This document shows, piece after piece, positions 24,948 to 33,665 of a stretch of 64,000 nt of DNA. Position 1 is the first letter of the stretch. Each line of letters starts with the position of its first letter. The position numbers and the translations under genes were made by a program. The notes under the pieces are model-generated. The model was not told where the DNA came from and ran no database searches. It worked only from the letters and a program-made list of their open reading frames with translations. This DNA is from Kineococcus sp. NBC_00420 (GTDB taxonomy: Bacteria > Actinomycetota > Actinomycetes > Actinomycetales > Kineococcaceae), in assembly GCF_036021035.1 (NCBI RefSeq), contig NZ_CP107930.1, positions 5,356,006 to 5,420,005 on the forward strand, given 5' to 3'.

Positions 24948-25372
24948 GGGAGTACCCCTGGGCGGTGGTGGTGAGTGGTTGGCGCCTTCACCGTCACCGT
25001 CCAGGGCCCGTACTCCGGCTCGACACGACGAGCGAGGGGGTGGGGACTTCTATCTGGCCACCAGTGGGGACCTCACCTGGCCACCAGTGGGGACTTTTCC
25101 ATGGCCACGGACAACGGGAGCGGGGGGGCAGAGCCAGGATCTGAGCTCGCGGGTTTCGGTCTGAGGTCATTAATCGTGTCGTCGCCGACGAAGTCCCCTC
25201 GTCGATGATCAGCTCATCGATAACGCCCAGCGATCGAGGTAGCGATCACATACCCGGCCGGTCGCCACCATCGTCTGCTCTCCCGGGTCGGCCCGCTCCA
25301 CACCTCCAGCCCCCTGGACCATCACACCCACCGGCGCTCGCAGGCGGGGGCTGGCGCTGGCCCGCCCCAGGG

Positions 25373-25704
25373 TCAGTGGGCGTCTTGGTAGGCGCGCAGG
25401 ACGGTGGGCTGATAGGGCCGCCGGTGGTGACGGTGTGGCCGTTGTCCAGAGCCCAGGCACGGATGATGCGGTGATCAGGGGTGAGGGTGGTGCGCTTGTA
25501 ATTGTCGCGGTGACCGACGGTCTGCTTCCCGGTGCGGCGGGCGTGCTGGATGAACACGTCGAGACCAGCGCGGAGTTGGCGCGCGTGGTCGGTGCTGAGG
25601 TCGATCTCGTAGCCGGCGCCCTCGAGGGTGAAGACGATGCGTCCGGTGGCAGGACTGGTGCCGTCGACGTCGTCGATCAGTTGCGTGGTGGTGCGGGTGG
25701 CCAT
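25373..25704 (-). pseudogene. lsr2: lsr2-like nucleoid protein gene with a 1-bp frameshift
   Basis: From ATG at 25704 the protein starts MATRTTTQLIDDVDGT and continues with IVFTLEGAGYEIDLSTDHA, the Lsr2 dimerisation domain. The C-terminal domain (HRIIRAWALDNGHTV) follows. After …TVTTGGPIS the frame leads into an unrelated Pro/Gly-rich tail ending at 25246. Shifting by one base gives PTVLRAYQDAH and a stop at 25373-25375, the normal Lsr2 ending. The 332-bp span is one base short of 333, so a single base appears lost near 25393-25397. The usual RGR minor-groove motif before the isoleucine is replaced by GGP. Lsr2 silences AT-rich foreign genes; this copy is probably impaired unless the shift is a sequencing error. 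Confidence 0.8.
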
Positions 25705-26041
25705 AGGGGCATGGTGACAGATGTCGAGGCATTGAAGCTGAGCATCAGCGGACAGGAAATCCATCCGGAGTCGCGCAGCAGTTGGATACGTCTCTAACAG
25801 TTTCTGGCCGTAATTGGCCGCCTCTGCGGGGCGGGCCGGGATTCAGGTTTCGACCCACCCCTTGCGGGCTTCCCGCTAGAGAGTGCAGCGCAGTACCCAG
25901 CAACGGGCCGGGGGACTTGCCCTCGGTCGCGGAACCTCCATCGCGAAACCGTCTGTCTGACCGGTCGCTGGACGCAAGATCGTCCCGGCGGTCTCGAGCC
26001 CGTACTCCCCACGCCGCAGGCCCGGCGGGTACGTTCCCCCT
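25705..26041. other. gap between the lsr2-like gene and the dipeptidase gene
   Basis: 337 bp, divergent intergenic region. No gene is supported. TACGTT at 26029-26034, seven bases before the dipeptidase ATG at 26042 and without any ribosome-binding site, fits a -10 element for a leaderless transcript. Confidence 0.4.
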
Positions 26042-27181
26042 ATGTTTGATCTCCATGATGACGTCTTGAACGCCTATCCCGTCTTCGATGGCCACAACGA
26101 CCTGCCCTGGCAGATCCGCAAAGACTACGGTTCGGACCCCGCCGCCGCTGACTTGGCAACCGGCCAACCATTGCTGCAGACAGACATTCCACGCCTGCGA
26201 GCAGGTGGCCTTGGAGCCCAGTTCTGGTCAGTGTTCGTCCCCTCGCGGTGGGACCACCCGACCGCGGTGACCGCCACGTTCGAGCAGATCGACGTTGTCC
26301 GCCGCCTTGTCCTGGCCCACCCCGACGTATTCCGATGGAGCCCGACCGCAGCCGCCGTCCGGACAGCTTGGGCCGACGGGCTCATTGCCTCGCTACCGGG
26401 CGCCGAAGGTGGTCAAAGCATCGCGAGTTCCCTGAGCGTCCTGCGGGAACTGCGCCGCGCGGGTCTGGCCTACATGACGCTCACCCACAACGACAACACT
26501 CCATGGGCCGCCTCGGCCACCGGAAAACCCGTCGACTTCGGCCTCACCGGGTTCGGCCGCGAGGTCGTGGCCGAGATGAACCGCACCGGAGTCCTCGTCG
26601 ACCTCTCGCACGTCCACGAGCGCACCATGCACGACGCCCTGGACGTCACGACCCGGCCGGTGATCTTCTCCCACTCCAGCGCTCGCGGTGTCACCGACCA
26701 CCCGCGCAACGTCCCCGACGCGGTGCTCGAACGCCTGCGGCGCAATGAGGGAGTCCTCATGGTGACGTTCGTACCGGCCTTCGTGAACCAGGCCTGCGCC
26801 GATCACCGCGCCGCAACCACGGCCGAGCAGGAACGCCTCGGGCTGAGAGGCGCCCCCTACGACCCCATGGGGGACGCCGAAGCCCTCCAGCCCTACCGCG
26901 CGTGGCTGGGCGCCAACCCCCGGCCCGTCGCCACCGTGGACGATGTCGTGGCCCACCTCGAGCACGCCCGGGAAGTCGTCGGGGTCGAGCACCTTGGTCT
27001 TGGAGGTGACTTCGACGGGGTGGACGAGCTCCCGGCCGGTCTGGGTGACGTTTCCTGCTACCCCGTGCTGCTGCAGGCGCTCGCCGATCAGGGCTGGTCG
27101 GGCGCCGACCTGCGCGGCCTGACCAGCGGCAACGTGCTGCGGGTCTTGGAGGCCGCGCAGGACGGCACGTCGGTGGACTGA
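26042..27181 (+). CDS. membrane dipeptidase (peptidase family M19)
   Basis: 379 aa. The fold is the M19/renal dipeptidase amidohydrolase barrel. Metal ligands are visible as FDGHND (H18, D20), the bridging Glu in PGAEGGQSI, His in LVDLSHVHERT and His in IFSHSSARG; the C-terminal GGDFDG holds a conserved Asp. No signal peptide is seen, so despite the family name it is probably cytoplasmic. It cleaves dipeptides or related amides, including D-amino-acid forms in some members. It lies next to an Lrp regulator and a peptide-type importer, and may process imported material. Possibly translated from a leaderless mRNA. Confidence 0.92.
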   Translation: MFDLHDDVLNAYPVFDGHNDLPWQIRKDYGSDPAAADLATGQPLLQTDIPRLRAGGLGAQFWSVFVPSRWDHPTAVTATFEQIDVVRRLVLAHPDVFRWSPTAAAVRTAWADGLIASLPGAEGGQSIASSLSVLRELRRAGLAYMTLTHNDNTPWAASATGKPVDFGLTGFGREVVAEMNRTGVLVDLSHVHERTMHDALDVTTRPVIFSHSSARGVTDHPRNVPDAVLERLRRNEGVLMVTFVPAFVNQACADHRAATTAEQERLGLRGAPYDPMGDAEALQPYRAWLGANPRPVATVDDVVAHLEHAREVVGVEHLGLGGDFDGVDELPAGLGDVSCYPVLLQALADQGWSGADLRGLTSGNVLRVLEAAQDGTSVD

Positions 27182-27187
27182 TGGGGC

Positions 27188-27754
27188 TCAGGCGGGTCCA
27201 GCGACGGGGCCGGGTCCAGCGACGGGGCCGGGTCCAGCGACGGGGCCGGGTCCAGCGACGGGGCCGGGTCCAGCGACGGGGCCGGGTCCGCGCCAACGGT
27301 TGAACACGAGCGTGGTGTACGTGTCGGCGACGGCGGGGTCGCTGGTCACGTTGTCGAGCACGAAGTCAGACAGGGCGTCCGGGCTCGCAGCGACGACTTC
27401 GGCGAGGTAGTCGTCCTCACCCGCCACGAGCCACAGGCTCAGCACCTGCGGCAAGCTCGTCATGACCTTGGCGAACCGCGCGTTCTCGGCGCGGGAGTGC
27501 TCACGCAGCTTGATGCGCAGGATGGCCCTGATGCCGTGCCCCACGCGTTGCGGGTCGATCTCGGCGTGAAAGCCGGAGATGACGCCGAGCTCGACGAGGT
27601 TGCGCACCCGGGACAGACAGGACGAGGGGGCCAAGCCCACCCGGTCGGCCAGGTCCTTGTTCGAGAGCCGACCGTCCTGAGACAGGACCGCCAAGATAGC
27701 GCGGTCCACGTCGTCGAGGCGGGCCGGCCCCACGATGTTCGGCGTGTCGCTCAC
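27188..27754 (-). CDS. Lrp/AsnC-family regulator with a repeat tail
   Basis: 188 aa from GTG at 27754 with AGGGAG 10 bases upstream. The N-terminal helix-turn-helix is RLSNKDLADRVGLAPSSCLS, followed by the AsnC ligand-binding (RAM) domain (VLSLWLVAGEDDYLAEVVA). The core ends near WRG and is followed by about 30 residues made of repeated GPGPVA, encoded by an 18-bp tandem repeat. The tail is not part of the family. The gene is divergent from the eleven-gene catabolic/transport cluster starting at 27998, which it probably regulates in response to an amino acid-like effector (inference from position). Confidence 0.9.
   Translation of the reverse strand: MSDTPNIVGPARLDDVDRAILAVLSQDGRLSNKDLADRVGLAPSSCLSRVRNLVELGVISGFHAEIDPQRVGHGIRAILRIKLREHSRAENARFAKVMTSLPQVLSLWLVAGEDDYLAEVVAASPDALSDFVLDNVTSDPAVADTYTTLVFNRWRGPGPVAGPGPVAGPGPVAGPGPVAGPGPVAGPA
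27194..27283. repeat. five tandem copies of an 18-bp unit
   Basis: Units start at 27194, 27212, 27230, 27248 and 27266 and are identical (GGGTCCAGCGACGGGGCC), with a partial sixth copy after them. They encode the GPGPVA tail of the Lrp-type regulator on the minus strand. Confidence 0.95.
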
Positions 27755-27804
27755 GTCACAGACTCCCTCGAATGCAAACGGCGGTTGATCCTCTGATGCC
27801 GAAC

Positions 27805-27834
27805 ATCCTACGAGACACTTGCCATCCTGGTGAA
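27805..27834 (-). promoter_or_regulatory. candidate promoter of the Lrp-type gene
   Basis: On the minus strand TTCACC (27834-27829), an 18-bp spacer and TAGGAT (27810-27805) lie about 50 bp before the regulator's GTG. The 243-bp divergent region 27755-27997 should also hold the promoter of the catabolic cluster, but no clear hexamers were found for it. Confidence 0.4.
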
Positions 27835-27997
27835 TGTACGTGCATGATTCTGGCCAAGACGCCGAACTGAAGTTGACCATCGAGTCCGAGTCCGGCGCAC
27901 TGCAGCTCCCCACCGACGTCGGCGCCCGTCTCTTCGTGGCGCTGCGTCCCCCGCACCGGCGACGCACGTCCCGCCGCGACGAGAGAGGAACGCACAG

Positions 27998-29650
27998 ATG
28001 CACAAGGTTCGCAGGCGCACGTTCGCCGCACTGCTGGCGGGTACGTTCACCACAACCGGCCTCGCCGCCTGTGGGGGGGCGAGTGACAGCGGCGACCAGG
28101 GTGGCGGTGCAGCCGCCGCAGGCCACACCCTGCTGCTCGGCAAGCTCGTACCCCTGCAGTCCGTCGACCCCCACAAGGTCAACGACGGGACCTCCAACGA
28201 GGTCCTCACCGCGGTCTACGACGGGCTCTACACCCTCGACGCCGACCACGAGATCGTCCCGCTGATGGCGGAGTCGTTCGTCAAGTCCGACGACGGTCTC
28301 TCCTACACCTTCACCCTCCGCGACGCGACGTGGAGCAACGGCACCCCCGTCACCGCCCACGACTTCGAGTACTCCTGGAAGCGGCTGGTGAACCCCGCCA
28401 CCGCAGCACCGAACTCGAACGAGGCCGTGGCCGCCGGAATACTCAACGCGAACGCGATCGTCAACGAGGGTGCAGACTTCAACTCCCTCGGCGTTACCGC
28501 CACCGACGCCAAGACCCTGACGGTGCAGCTTGCCGCGGACGTCCCCTACTTCCAGGCTCTGCTGGTCCGCCCCGCGTTCCTACCGGTGAACCAGAAGTTC
28601 GCCGAACAGGCCGGCAGCGACTTCGGCAGCAACCCGGACTCGACCATCTACAACGGTCCCTTCACGTGGGACAGCTGGGACTTCGCGGAGAACTTCACCG
28701 CAGTCAAGAACACGACCTACTGGAACAAGGACGCTGAAACTCTTGGCGGCCTCACCTGGCGCGTGGTCACCGACTCGCAGACCGGCGCGCTGCTGCAGGA
28801 GTCCGGTGAACTGGACTGGGTGGAGATCTCGGGAAGTCTCATCGACCGCTACGCGGACTCCGACGCTCTCGTCACAGCCCTCGAGGTCCACATGTGGTGG
28901 ATGTACCCGAACTTCTCGAACGCGGCGTTGGCGAACAAGGACATCCGCACTGCGTTGGCGACGAGCTTCGACAAGGACGCTGTCGCGAAGGACGTCCTGC
29001 GCAATGGTGCCGAGGCTGCGAACTACTTCGTCGGCAAGAACCTCGCCACCGGCCCAGACGGCAAGCAGTTCCGAGACACCGGCGCAACGTTCCTCGAGTT
29101 CGACCTGGACGCCGCGAAGGCTGCTTGGACCGCGGGTCTCGCGGCGCTGGGCCAGACCTCGCTCACGCTGCGTCTGCTGTACTGGGACGACGACGCATCG
29201 GTCTCGCAGGCCGAGTACATCGCAGCTGAGTGGGAGAAGGTGCTCACCGGTCTGAAGGTGGAACTCACCAGCGCGGTGAAGGCGACCGCCAACGAGACGG
29301 CTGGTAACGGCGACTTCGACCTCTACCTGTTCCGCTGGGGCCCGGACTACAAGGACCCGATGGCGTTCCTGGAACTCCTGGGTTCGGACTCCGCCCGGGA
29401 CTTCGGCGGGTACCAGAACGCGCAGTACGACGCGATCGTCGCGGGCGCCCGCACCGCCGAGGTCCTCTCTGACCAGCAGGCCCGCTGGGACTCCCTGCAC
29501 CAGGCGGAGAAGATCCTGCTCGGCGACGTCGGCGTGATCCCGACCGTTCAGAACGGGATTGCCATGCTGGTGAATCCGAACGTGAACGGCATGGAGGTCC
29601 GCAACGTCAGCCTCACCTGGAACTACCGCATCGTGACCAAGAAGGCCTGA
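27998..29650 (+). CDS. oligopeptide-type ABC substrate-binding lipoprotein
   Basis: 550 aa; ATG at 27998 with GAGGAA upstream. Signal peptide MHKVRRRTFA… ends in lipobox LAAC (Cys at residue 25). The mature protein is an SBP_bac_5 (OppA/DppA) family binding protein: PLQSVDPHKVNDGTSNEVLT, ESFVKSDDGLSYTFTLRDAT, and EFDLDAAKAAW are family landmarks. It begins the cluster whose last four main genes are oppB, oppC, oppD and oppF, so it should supply those permeases. Family members bind peptides, nickel, opines and other amphipathic compounds. The enzymes between suggest an unusual nitrogenous aromatic ligand. Confidence 0.92.
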   Translation: MHKVRRRTFAALLAGTFTTTGLAACGGASDSGDQGGGAAAAGHTLLLGKLVPLQSVDPHKVNDGTSNEVLTAVYDGLYTLDADHEIVPLMAESFVKSDDGLSYTFTLRDATWSNGTPVTAHDFEYSWKRLVNPATAAPNSNEAVAAGILNANAIVNEGADFNSLGVTATDAKTLTVQLAADVPYFQALLVRPAFLPVNQKFAEQAGSDFGSNPDSTIYNGPFTWDSWDFAENFTAVKNTTYWNKDAETLGGLTWRVVTDSQTGALLQESGELDWVEISGSLIDRYADSDALVTALEVHMWWMYPNFSNAALANKDIRTALATSFDKDAVAKDVLRNGAEAANYFVGKNLATGPDGKQFRDTGATFLEFDLDAAKAAWTAGLAALGQTSLTLRLLYWDDDASVSQAEYIAAEWEKVLTGLKVELTSAVKATANETAGNGDFDLYLFRWGPDYKDPMAFLELLGSDSARDFGGYQNAQYDAIVAGARTAEVLSDQQARWDSLHQAEKILLGDVGVIPTVQNGIAMLVNPNVNGMEVRNVSLTWNYRIVTKKA

Positions 29651-29654
29651 AGCT

Positions 29655-30578
29655 ATGACCGCACGAACCACCCTGCGCAGCCTCATGGAGGCCGGTACCG
29701 TCCTGGCGCCGTGCGTCTACGACTGCTCCTCCGCCCGAGCCGTCGAACTGTCCGGATTCGACGCGATGCTCTTGTCGGGCTCGGAGGTCTCGATGTCGAT
29801 GAAGGGCATCCCCGACATGGGGTTGCTCTCCCTGGAGGAGCTCCTCTGGGCCGTCGAACGCATCTGCGACACCTCGCCGATCCCTCTCGCCGTCGACATC
29901 GAGGACGGGTTCGGGGGGTCCGCCTTGCAGGCCTACGAGACCGTACGCCGGGTGGCGAAGGCGGGTGCGATGGGCGTCCTCATGGAGGACGAGGCCGAAC
30001 CGGGATACGCCCGCGACGTCTCCCTCGACAACGTCGTCCCACGCGAGGACTACTACGCCAAGATCCGCGCTGCGGTGAAGGCGGTCGAAGGCACCGACTG
30101 CATGGTCATCGCCCGCAGCAACCTCGGCACCGCGGACTTGGATGAAGCGATCGAGCGCATGCGGTTCTGCGTCGAGGAACTCGGCGCGCACGCCTCCACG
30201 ATCGTCAACATCACGACGGCGCAGGACGCCGCTGAGGTCGCCCGACGGGTCCCCGGGCTGAAGATGTTCGCCGACATCAACGCCAAGCGCGGTCTGGAGA
30301 AGATGGACTACGCAGCGTTGCACGAGATGGGCTACTCCCTCGTGACGATGCACTTCACGATGAAGGCCGCGATGGCCGGGATGATCGAAGCCGGTCGCGC
30401 GAACCGTGCGGAGATGGGCAACACCTTCTCCAACGGCATGATGGCCGACGAGTATCCCGGCCACAGCGGCATGCCCTTCTTCGCCGCCCAGGAACTCCTC
30501 GACCTCGAGGCCACCTTCACCGGCAAGGACGTGCGTTTCAACGACCCGCGCACCGTCCACACGCCCGACGCGGGCTGA
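29655..30578 (+). CDS. isocitrate lyase / PEP mutase superfamily enzyme
   Basis: 307 aa, starting 4 bp after the binding-protein stop. The fold signature is clear: APCVYDCSSARAVELSGFDA, the metal-site motif VDIEDGFGG (D81, E83, D84) and LMEDEAEPG (E111, D112). The superfamily cleaves or rearranges C-C or C-P bonds next to a carboxylate (methylisocitrate, dimethylmalate, oxaloacetate, carboxyphosphonopyruvate). The KKCGH loop of true isocitrate lyase is not present. In this cluster it could cleave a late C4-C6 acid intermediate, which is inference. Exact reaction unknown. Confidence 0.85.
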   Translation: MTARTTLRSLMEAGTVLAPCVYDCSSARAVELSGFDAMLLSGSEVSMSMKGIPDMGLLSLEELLWAVERICDTSPIPLAVDIEDGFGGSALQAYETVRRVAKAGAMGVLMEDEAEPGYARDVSLDNVVPREDYYAKIRAAVKAVEGTDCMVIARSNLGTADLDEAIERMRFCVEELGAHASTIVNITTAQDAAEVARRVPGLKMFADINAKRGLEKMDYAALHEMGYSLVTMHFTMKAAMAGMIEAGRANRAEMGNTFSNGMMADEYPGHSGMPFFAAQELLDLEATFTGKDVRFNDPRTVHTPDAG

Positions 30579-30642
30579 GACCCCACCCCACCAGCACGTT
30601 CGACCCCGCGTCCGCGCGGGTCCCACGAGAGGTTCTGCCCGC

Positions 30643-32301
30643 ATGACCGACGTCCTCGCCGAGAACAGCACCGACACCGTCGACATCGACGGCTTCTCCA
30701 TGACCATCGACAAAATCGTGCACGTCGCCCGCGGCGACGCCGAGGGCGTGTACCCGACCGTCGTCCTCGGCGAGGAGTCGCGGAGACTGACGGTGGAGGC
30801 CCGTGACTACGTCGAAGCCAACTGGCTCACCGACGACGCCCCTCCGATCTACGGCATCAACACCGGCCTCGGTCGGTTGATGGACGTCCGGGTCCCGCCC
30901 GAGGACCAGCAGAGGTTCCAGAACCTGGTCATCAACTCCCACTGCGCCGGCGTCGGGGAACCGCTGCCGGCCGACGAGACCCGCGCGCTGCTGCTGCTGC
31001 GCACCAACGCCTTGGCCAAGGGTCTTTCCGGCGTCCGCGTCGAATGTCTCGACCGGCTGATCTCGATCCTCAACGCGGGCATCGTCCCGATCATCCCCTC
31101 GCAGGGTTCCGTCGGCGCCTCAGGAGACCTGGCCCCGCTCGCGCACCTAGTAAGCGTCATGGTCGGGCACGAGAAGGGTGAGGCGTTCTTCGGCGGGGAG
31201 CGCATGCCCGCCGTCCGCGCTCTGGAGCTCGCCGGTCTGGAGACCGAGTTCGTCCTCGGCCCCAAGGACGTCTTGGCCCTCATCAACGGGTCGACGATCT
31301 CGCTGGCCACCGCAGCCCTCGCCCTGCACGACGCGAAGCAGCTGACCCGGCAGGCCGACGTCGCGCTGTCGCTGTCGCTGGAGGCCGTCCGCGGTGAGAC
31401 CGCGGCCTTCGACGAGCGCATCCACACCGCCCGCAACGCTCCCGGGCAGGTGACGGTGTCCCGCAACGTGCGGGCGTTCGTCGCCAGCAGCGAACGGACC
31501 ACCGAGGTGGCCCGCACGGTTCAGTTGCCCGACGAGAACCGCCCCGGCGGGGTCTACAAGCCGCGCGTCCAGGACGCGTACTCGCTGCGCTGCGCCCCCC
31601 AGGTCCACGGCACCACCCGTGAGTCGCTGGAGTTCGCCGAGGTGCTGCTGGTGCGTGAGGCCAACGCCGCGACGGACAACCCGCTCGTCCTGCCCGACGG
31701 CGAGGGTGGGTTCGAGGTCCTCTCCGGGGGGAACTTCCACGGTGAGCCGATCGGCATGGCCGCCGACCTCATCGCCATCGCGGTGTCCGAGATCGGTGCG
31801 ATCTCCGAGCGCCGTTCCTTCCGCCTCACCGACCCGAACCTCAGCTACGGCCTGCCGCTGAACCTCGTCGGCGGTCAGCTCGGCCTCAACACCGGCTTCT
31901 CGATCGTGCACTGCTCGGCTGCGGCCATCGCGAGCGAGAACAAGGTCTTGTGCTTCCCCTCCGTCGCCGACTCGGTGCCGACGAAGGCGAACCAGGAGGA
32001 CCACGTCTCGATGTGCACGTTCTCCTCGCGCAAGGCGCGCAGCGTCGTCAAGAACACGCAGGTCATCCTGGGCGTCGAGTTCATGCTCGCTACCCAGGGC
32101 ATCGACCTGGCGAGCCCGCACCTGAGCGGGACAGACGCTCTGGGCGCCGGGACTCAGGCCGCCTACGACGCCTTCCGCGCCATCGTCCCGATGACCCGCG
32201 AGGACGTCTACCAGAACGAGCAGATGGTGAAGGCGCAGCAGTTCGTCGCGGGTGCCTCGGTCCTCGACGCGGTCGCCGCCGCCACTGGGGAGGTCCTGTG
32301 A
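30643..32301 (+). CDS. HAL/PAL-family aromatic amino acid ammonia-lyase
   Basis: 552 aa. The MIO cofactor triad is A159-S160-G161 in GSVGASGDLAPLAH. The catalytic Tyr is in PPIYGINTGLG (Y70). Histidine-lyase-like features are INSHCAGVG (His in the ring-recognition site) and NQEDHVSM in the C-terminal half, whose Glu recognises imidazole in histidine ammonia-lyase. It should eliminate ammonia from a histidine-like or aromatic amino acid to give an acrylate. No urocanase is nearby, so ordinary histidine use is not obvious. The following UbiD, UbiX, amidohydrolase and carbamoylase-like genes suggest another fate. The stop overlaps the next start by 4 bp. Confidence 0.9.
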   Translation: MTDVLAENSTDTVDIDGFSMTIDKIVHVARGDAEGVYPTVVLGEESRRLTVEARDYVEANWLTDDAPPIYGINTGLGRLMDVRVPPEDQQRFQNLVINSHCAGVGEPLPADETRALLLLRTNALAKGLSGVRVECLDRLISILNAGIVPIIPSQGSVGASGDLAPLAHLVSVMVGHEKGEAFFGGERMPAVRALELAGLETEFVLGPKDVLALINGSTISLATAALALHDAKQLTRQADVALSLSLEAVRGETAAFDERIHTARNAPGQVTVSRNVRAFVASSERTTEVARTVQLPDENRPGGVYKPRVQDAYSLRCAPQVHGTTRESLEFAEVLLVREANAATDNPLVLPDGEGGFEVLSGGNFHGEPIGMAADLIAIAVSEIGAISERRSFRLTDPNLSYGLPLNLVGGQLGLNTGFSIVHCSAAAIASENKVLCFPSVADSVPTKANQEDHVSMCTFSSRKARSVVKNTQVILGVEFMLATQGIDLASPHLSGTDALGAGTQAAYDAFRAIVPMTREDVYQNEQMVKAQQFVAGASVLDAVAAATGEVL

Positions 32302-33665
32302 CACCCGAACTCGTCGTCCGGGGGATCGTCGTCACCCCCACAGAGGTCCTGACCGACGGGGCAGTGGTCGTCGCCGACGGCCGCATCACCGAGGTGCTGT
32401 CCGGGCGCGCCGCGCTCCAGGCGGCGGAAGCGGCCAAGACGGTCGTGGGCTCGCCCGGCAGGCTCGTCCTGCCCGGTGCCGTGGACGCGCACGTGCACTC
32501 CTTCTCCGACCCGGGCGAGACCTTCATCGGCGCCACCTCGGCCGCCGCCGCCGGGGGCGTGACGACGATCCTCGACATGCCCTACGACGCGGGCGCCCCG
32601 GTCAACACCGCCGAGGCCGTGCTGGCCAAACGAGAACGCCTTGCCGGCGAGGCTGTCGTCGACGTCTCCCTGCACGGCACCGTCCGCCCCCTGGACGGGG
32701 TGCGCGACATCGACGGCATGGTCGACGCCGGGGTCTGCGGCTTCAAGGTCTCGCTGTTCGAGACCGACCCGATCCGCTTCCCACGCATCGCCTCCGACGA
32801 ACTCCTCGACGCCTTCGCCGTCCTGCGCGAGCGGGGGGTGCGTGTCGGCGTGCACGCCGAGGACGGCGAGATCATCGGGGCACTGGTGAAGTCGGCGATC
32901 GCCACCGGGCGCACCGCCCCGATCGACCACGTGCGTTCGCGCCCGCCGGTGTCCGAGACCGCCTCCGTCGCGCTCGGCCTCGAACTCGCGAGCGCGGTGG
33001 GGGTGAAGTTCCACATCTTCCACGCCTCGCTTCCCGCCACCGTCGACCTCGTCCGCGAGCACGCAGCCCGAGGGCAGGACTTCACGGTGGAGACCTGCCC
33101 GCACTACCTCGTGCTGTCCGAGGACGACATGGAACGCCTCGGCGCCAAGGGAAAGATCAACCCTCCCTTGCGCACCCCCGAGAGCGCCGCCGCGATGTGG
33201 CGCGCGCTGGCCGACGGGCGCGTCGAGATGGTCACCTCCGACCACGCCCCCTGGCCGCTGTCGAAGAAGTCCGCTCCGGTGATCTTCGACAACGCCTCCG
33301 GCGCGCCCGGGGTGCAGACCCTGCTGCCGATCGTGCTGGGCGCCGGGTACTTCGGTGGCCGGATCTCGCTACTGACTGCTGCGCAGGTGCTGGCCACGAA
33401 TCCCGCGAAGGCGTTCGGGCTGGAGCACCGCAAGGGGTCGATCGCCGTCGGTCTCGACGCCGACCTCGTCGTGGTCGACCCCGCACAGCGCACCGTCGTC
33501 GACGACACCCGGATGTACTCGAGCGCGACCTGGAGCCCGTACGAGGGCCTGCAGTTCCAGGGCCGCGTCGAGCAGACGATCGTCCGGGGCGTCACGGTGT
33601 ACTCCCACGCCGACGGCCTGCTGGCGAAGGCCGGCGACGGGCAGTTCGTGGCGGGTCTGCGCTGA
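32298..33665 (+). CDS. cyclic amidohydrolase (allantoinase/hydantoinase-like)
   Basis: 455 aa from GTG at 32298, fixed by GTGA overlap with the lyase stop. Metal ligands of the allantoinase/dihydroorotase group are visible: DAHVH (H65, H67), carboxylated Lys in GFKVSLF (K150), H186 in GVHAEDG, H242 in IFHAS, and D315 in TSDHAPWP. The segment KINPPLRTPESAAAMWRAL is particularly allantoinase-like. The enzyme should open a cyclic amide or ureide ring (hydantoin, allantoin, dihydropyrimidine or related). With the M20 hydrolase downstream it makes the classical ring-opening plus N-carbamoyl-hydrolysis pair. Confidence 0.9.
   Translation: MTPELVVRGIVVTPTEVLTDGAVVVADGRITEVLSGRAALQAAEAAKTVVGSPGRLVLPGAVDAHVHSFSDPGETFIGATSAAAAGGVTTILDMPYDAGAPVNTAEAVLAKRERLAGEAVVDVSLHGTVRPLDGVRDIDGMVDAGVCGFKVSLFETDPIRFPRIASDELLDAFAVLRERGVRVGVHAEDGEIIGALVKSAIATGRTAPIDHVRSRPPVSETASVALGLELASAVGVKFHIFHASLPATVDLVREHAARGQDFTVETCPHYLVLSEDDMERLGAKGKINPPLRTPESAAAMWRALADGRVEMVTSDHAPWPLSKKSAPVIFDNASGAPGVQTLLPIVLGAGYFGGRISLLTAAQVLATNPAKAFGLEHRKGSIAVGLDADLVVVDPAQRTVVDDTRMYSSATWSPYEGLQFQGRVEQTIVRGVTVYSHADGLLAKAGDGQFVAGLR

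Larger units (their letters stand above)
22425..25113 (-). mobile_element. IS21-type insertion sequence with 6-bp target duplication
   Basis: The ends begin TGTC…TGGCCA (22425 inward) and the complement at 25113 inward. ACGGGA is repeated directly on both sides (22419-22424 and 25114-25119), a 6-bp target duplication within the IS21 range. Inside the ends the motif TGGCCA…GTCCCCAC recurs, two copies on the left and three on the right, the usual multiple transposase-binding sites. It carries istA and istB on the minus strand. Confidence 0.87.

Noticed and set aside
30643-32301. Ordinary histidine utilisation (hutH)
   Set aside because: No urocanase, imidazolonepropionase or formiminoglutamase is nearby; the adjacent genes are UbiD/UbiX and ureide hydrolases. 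The symbol hutH was therefore not used.
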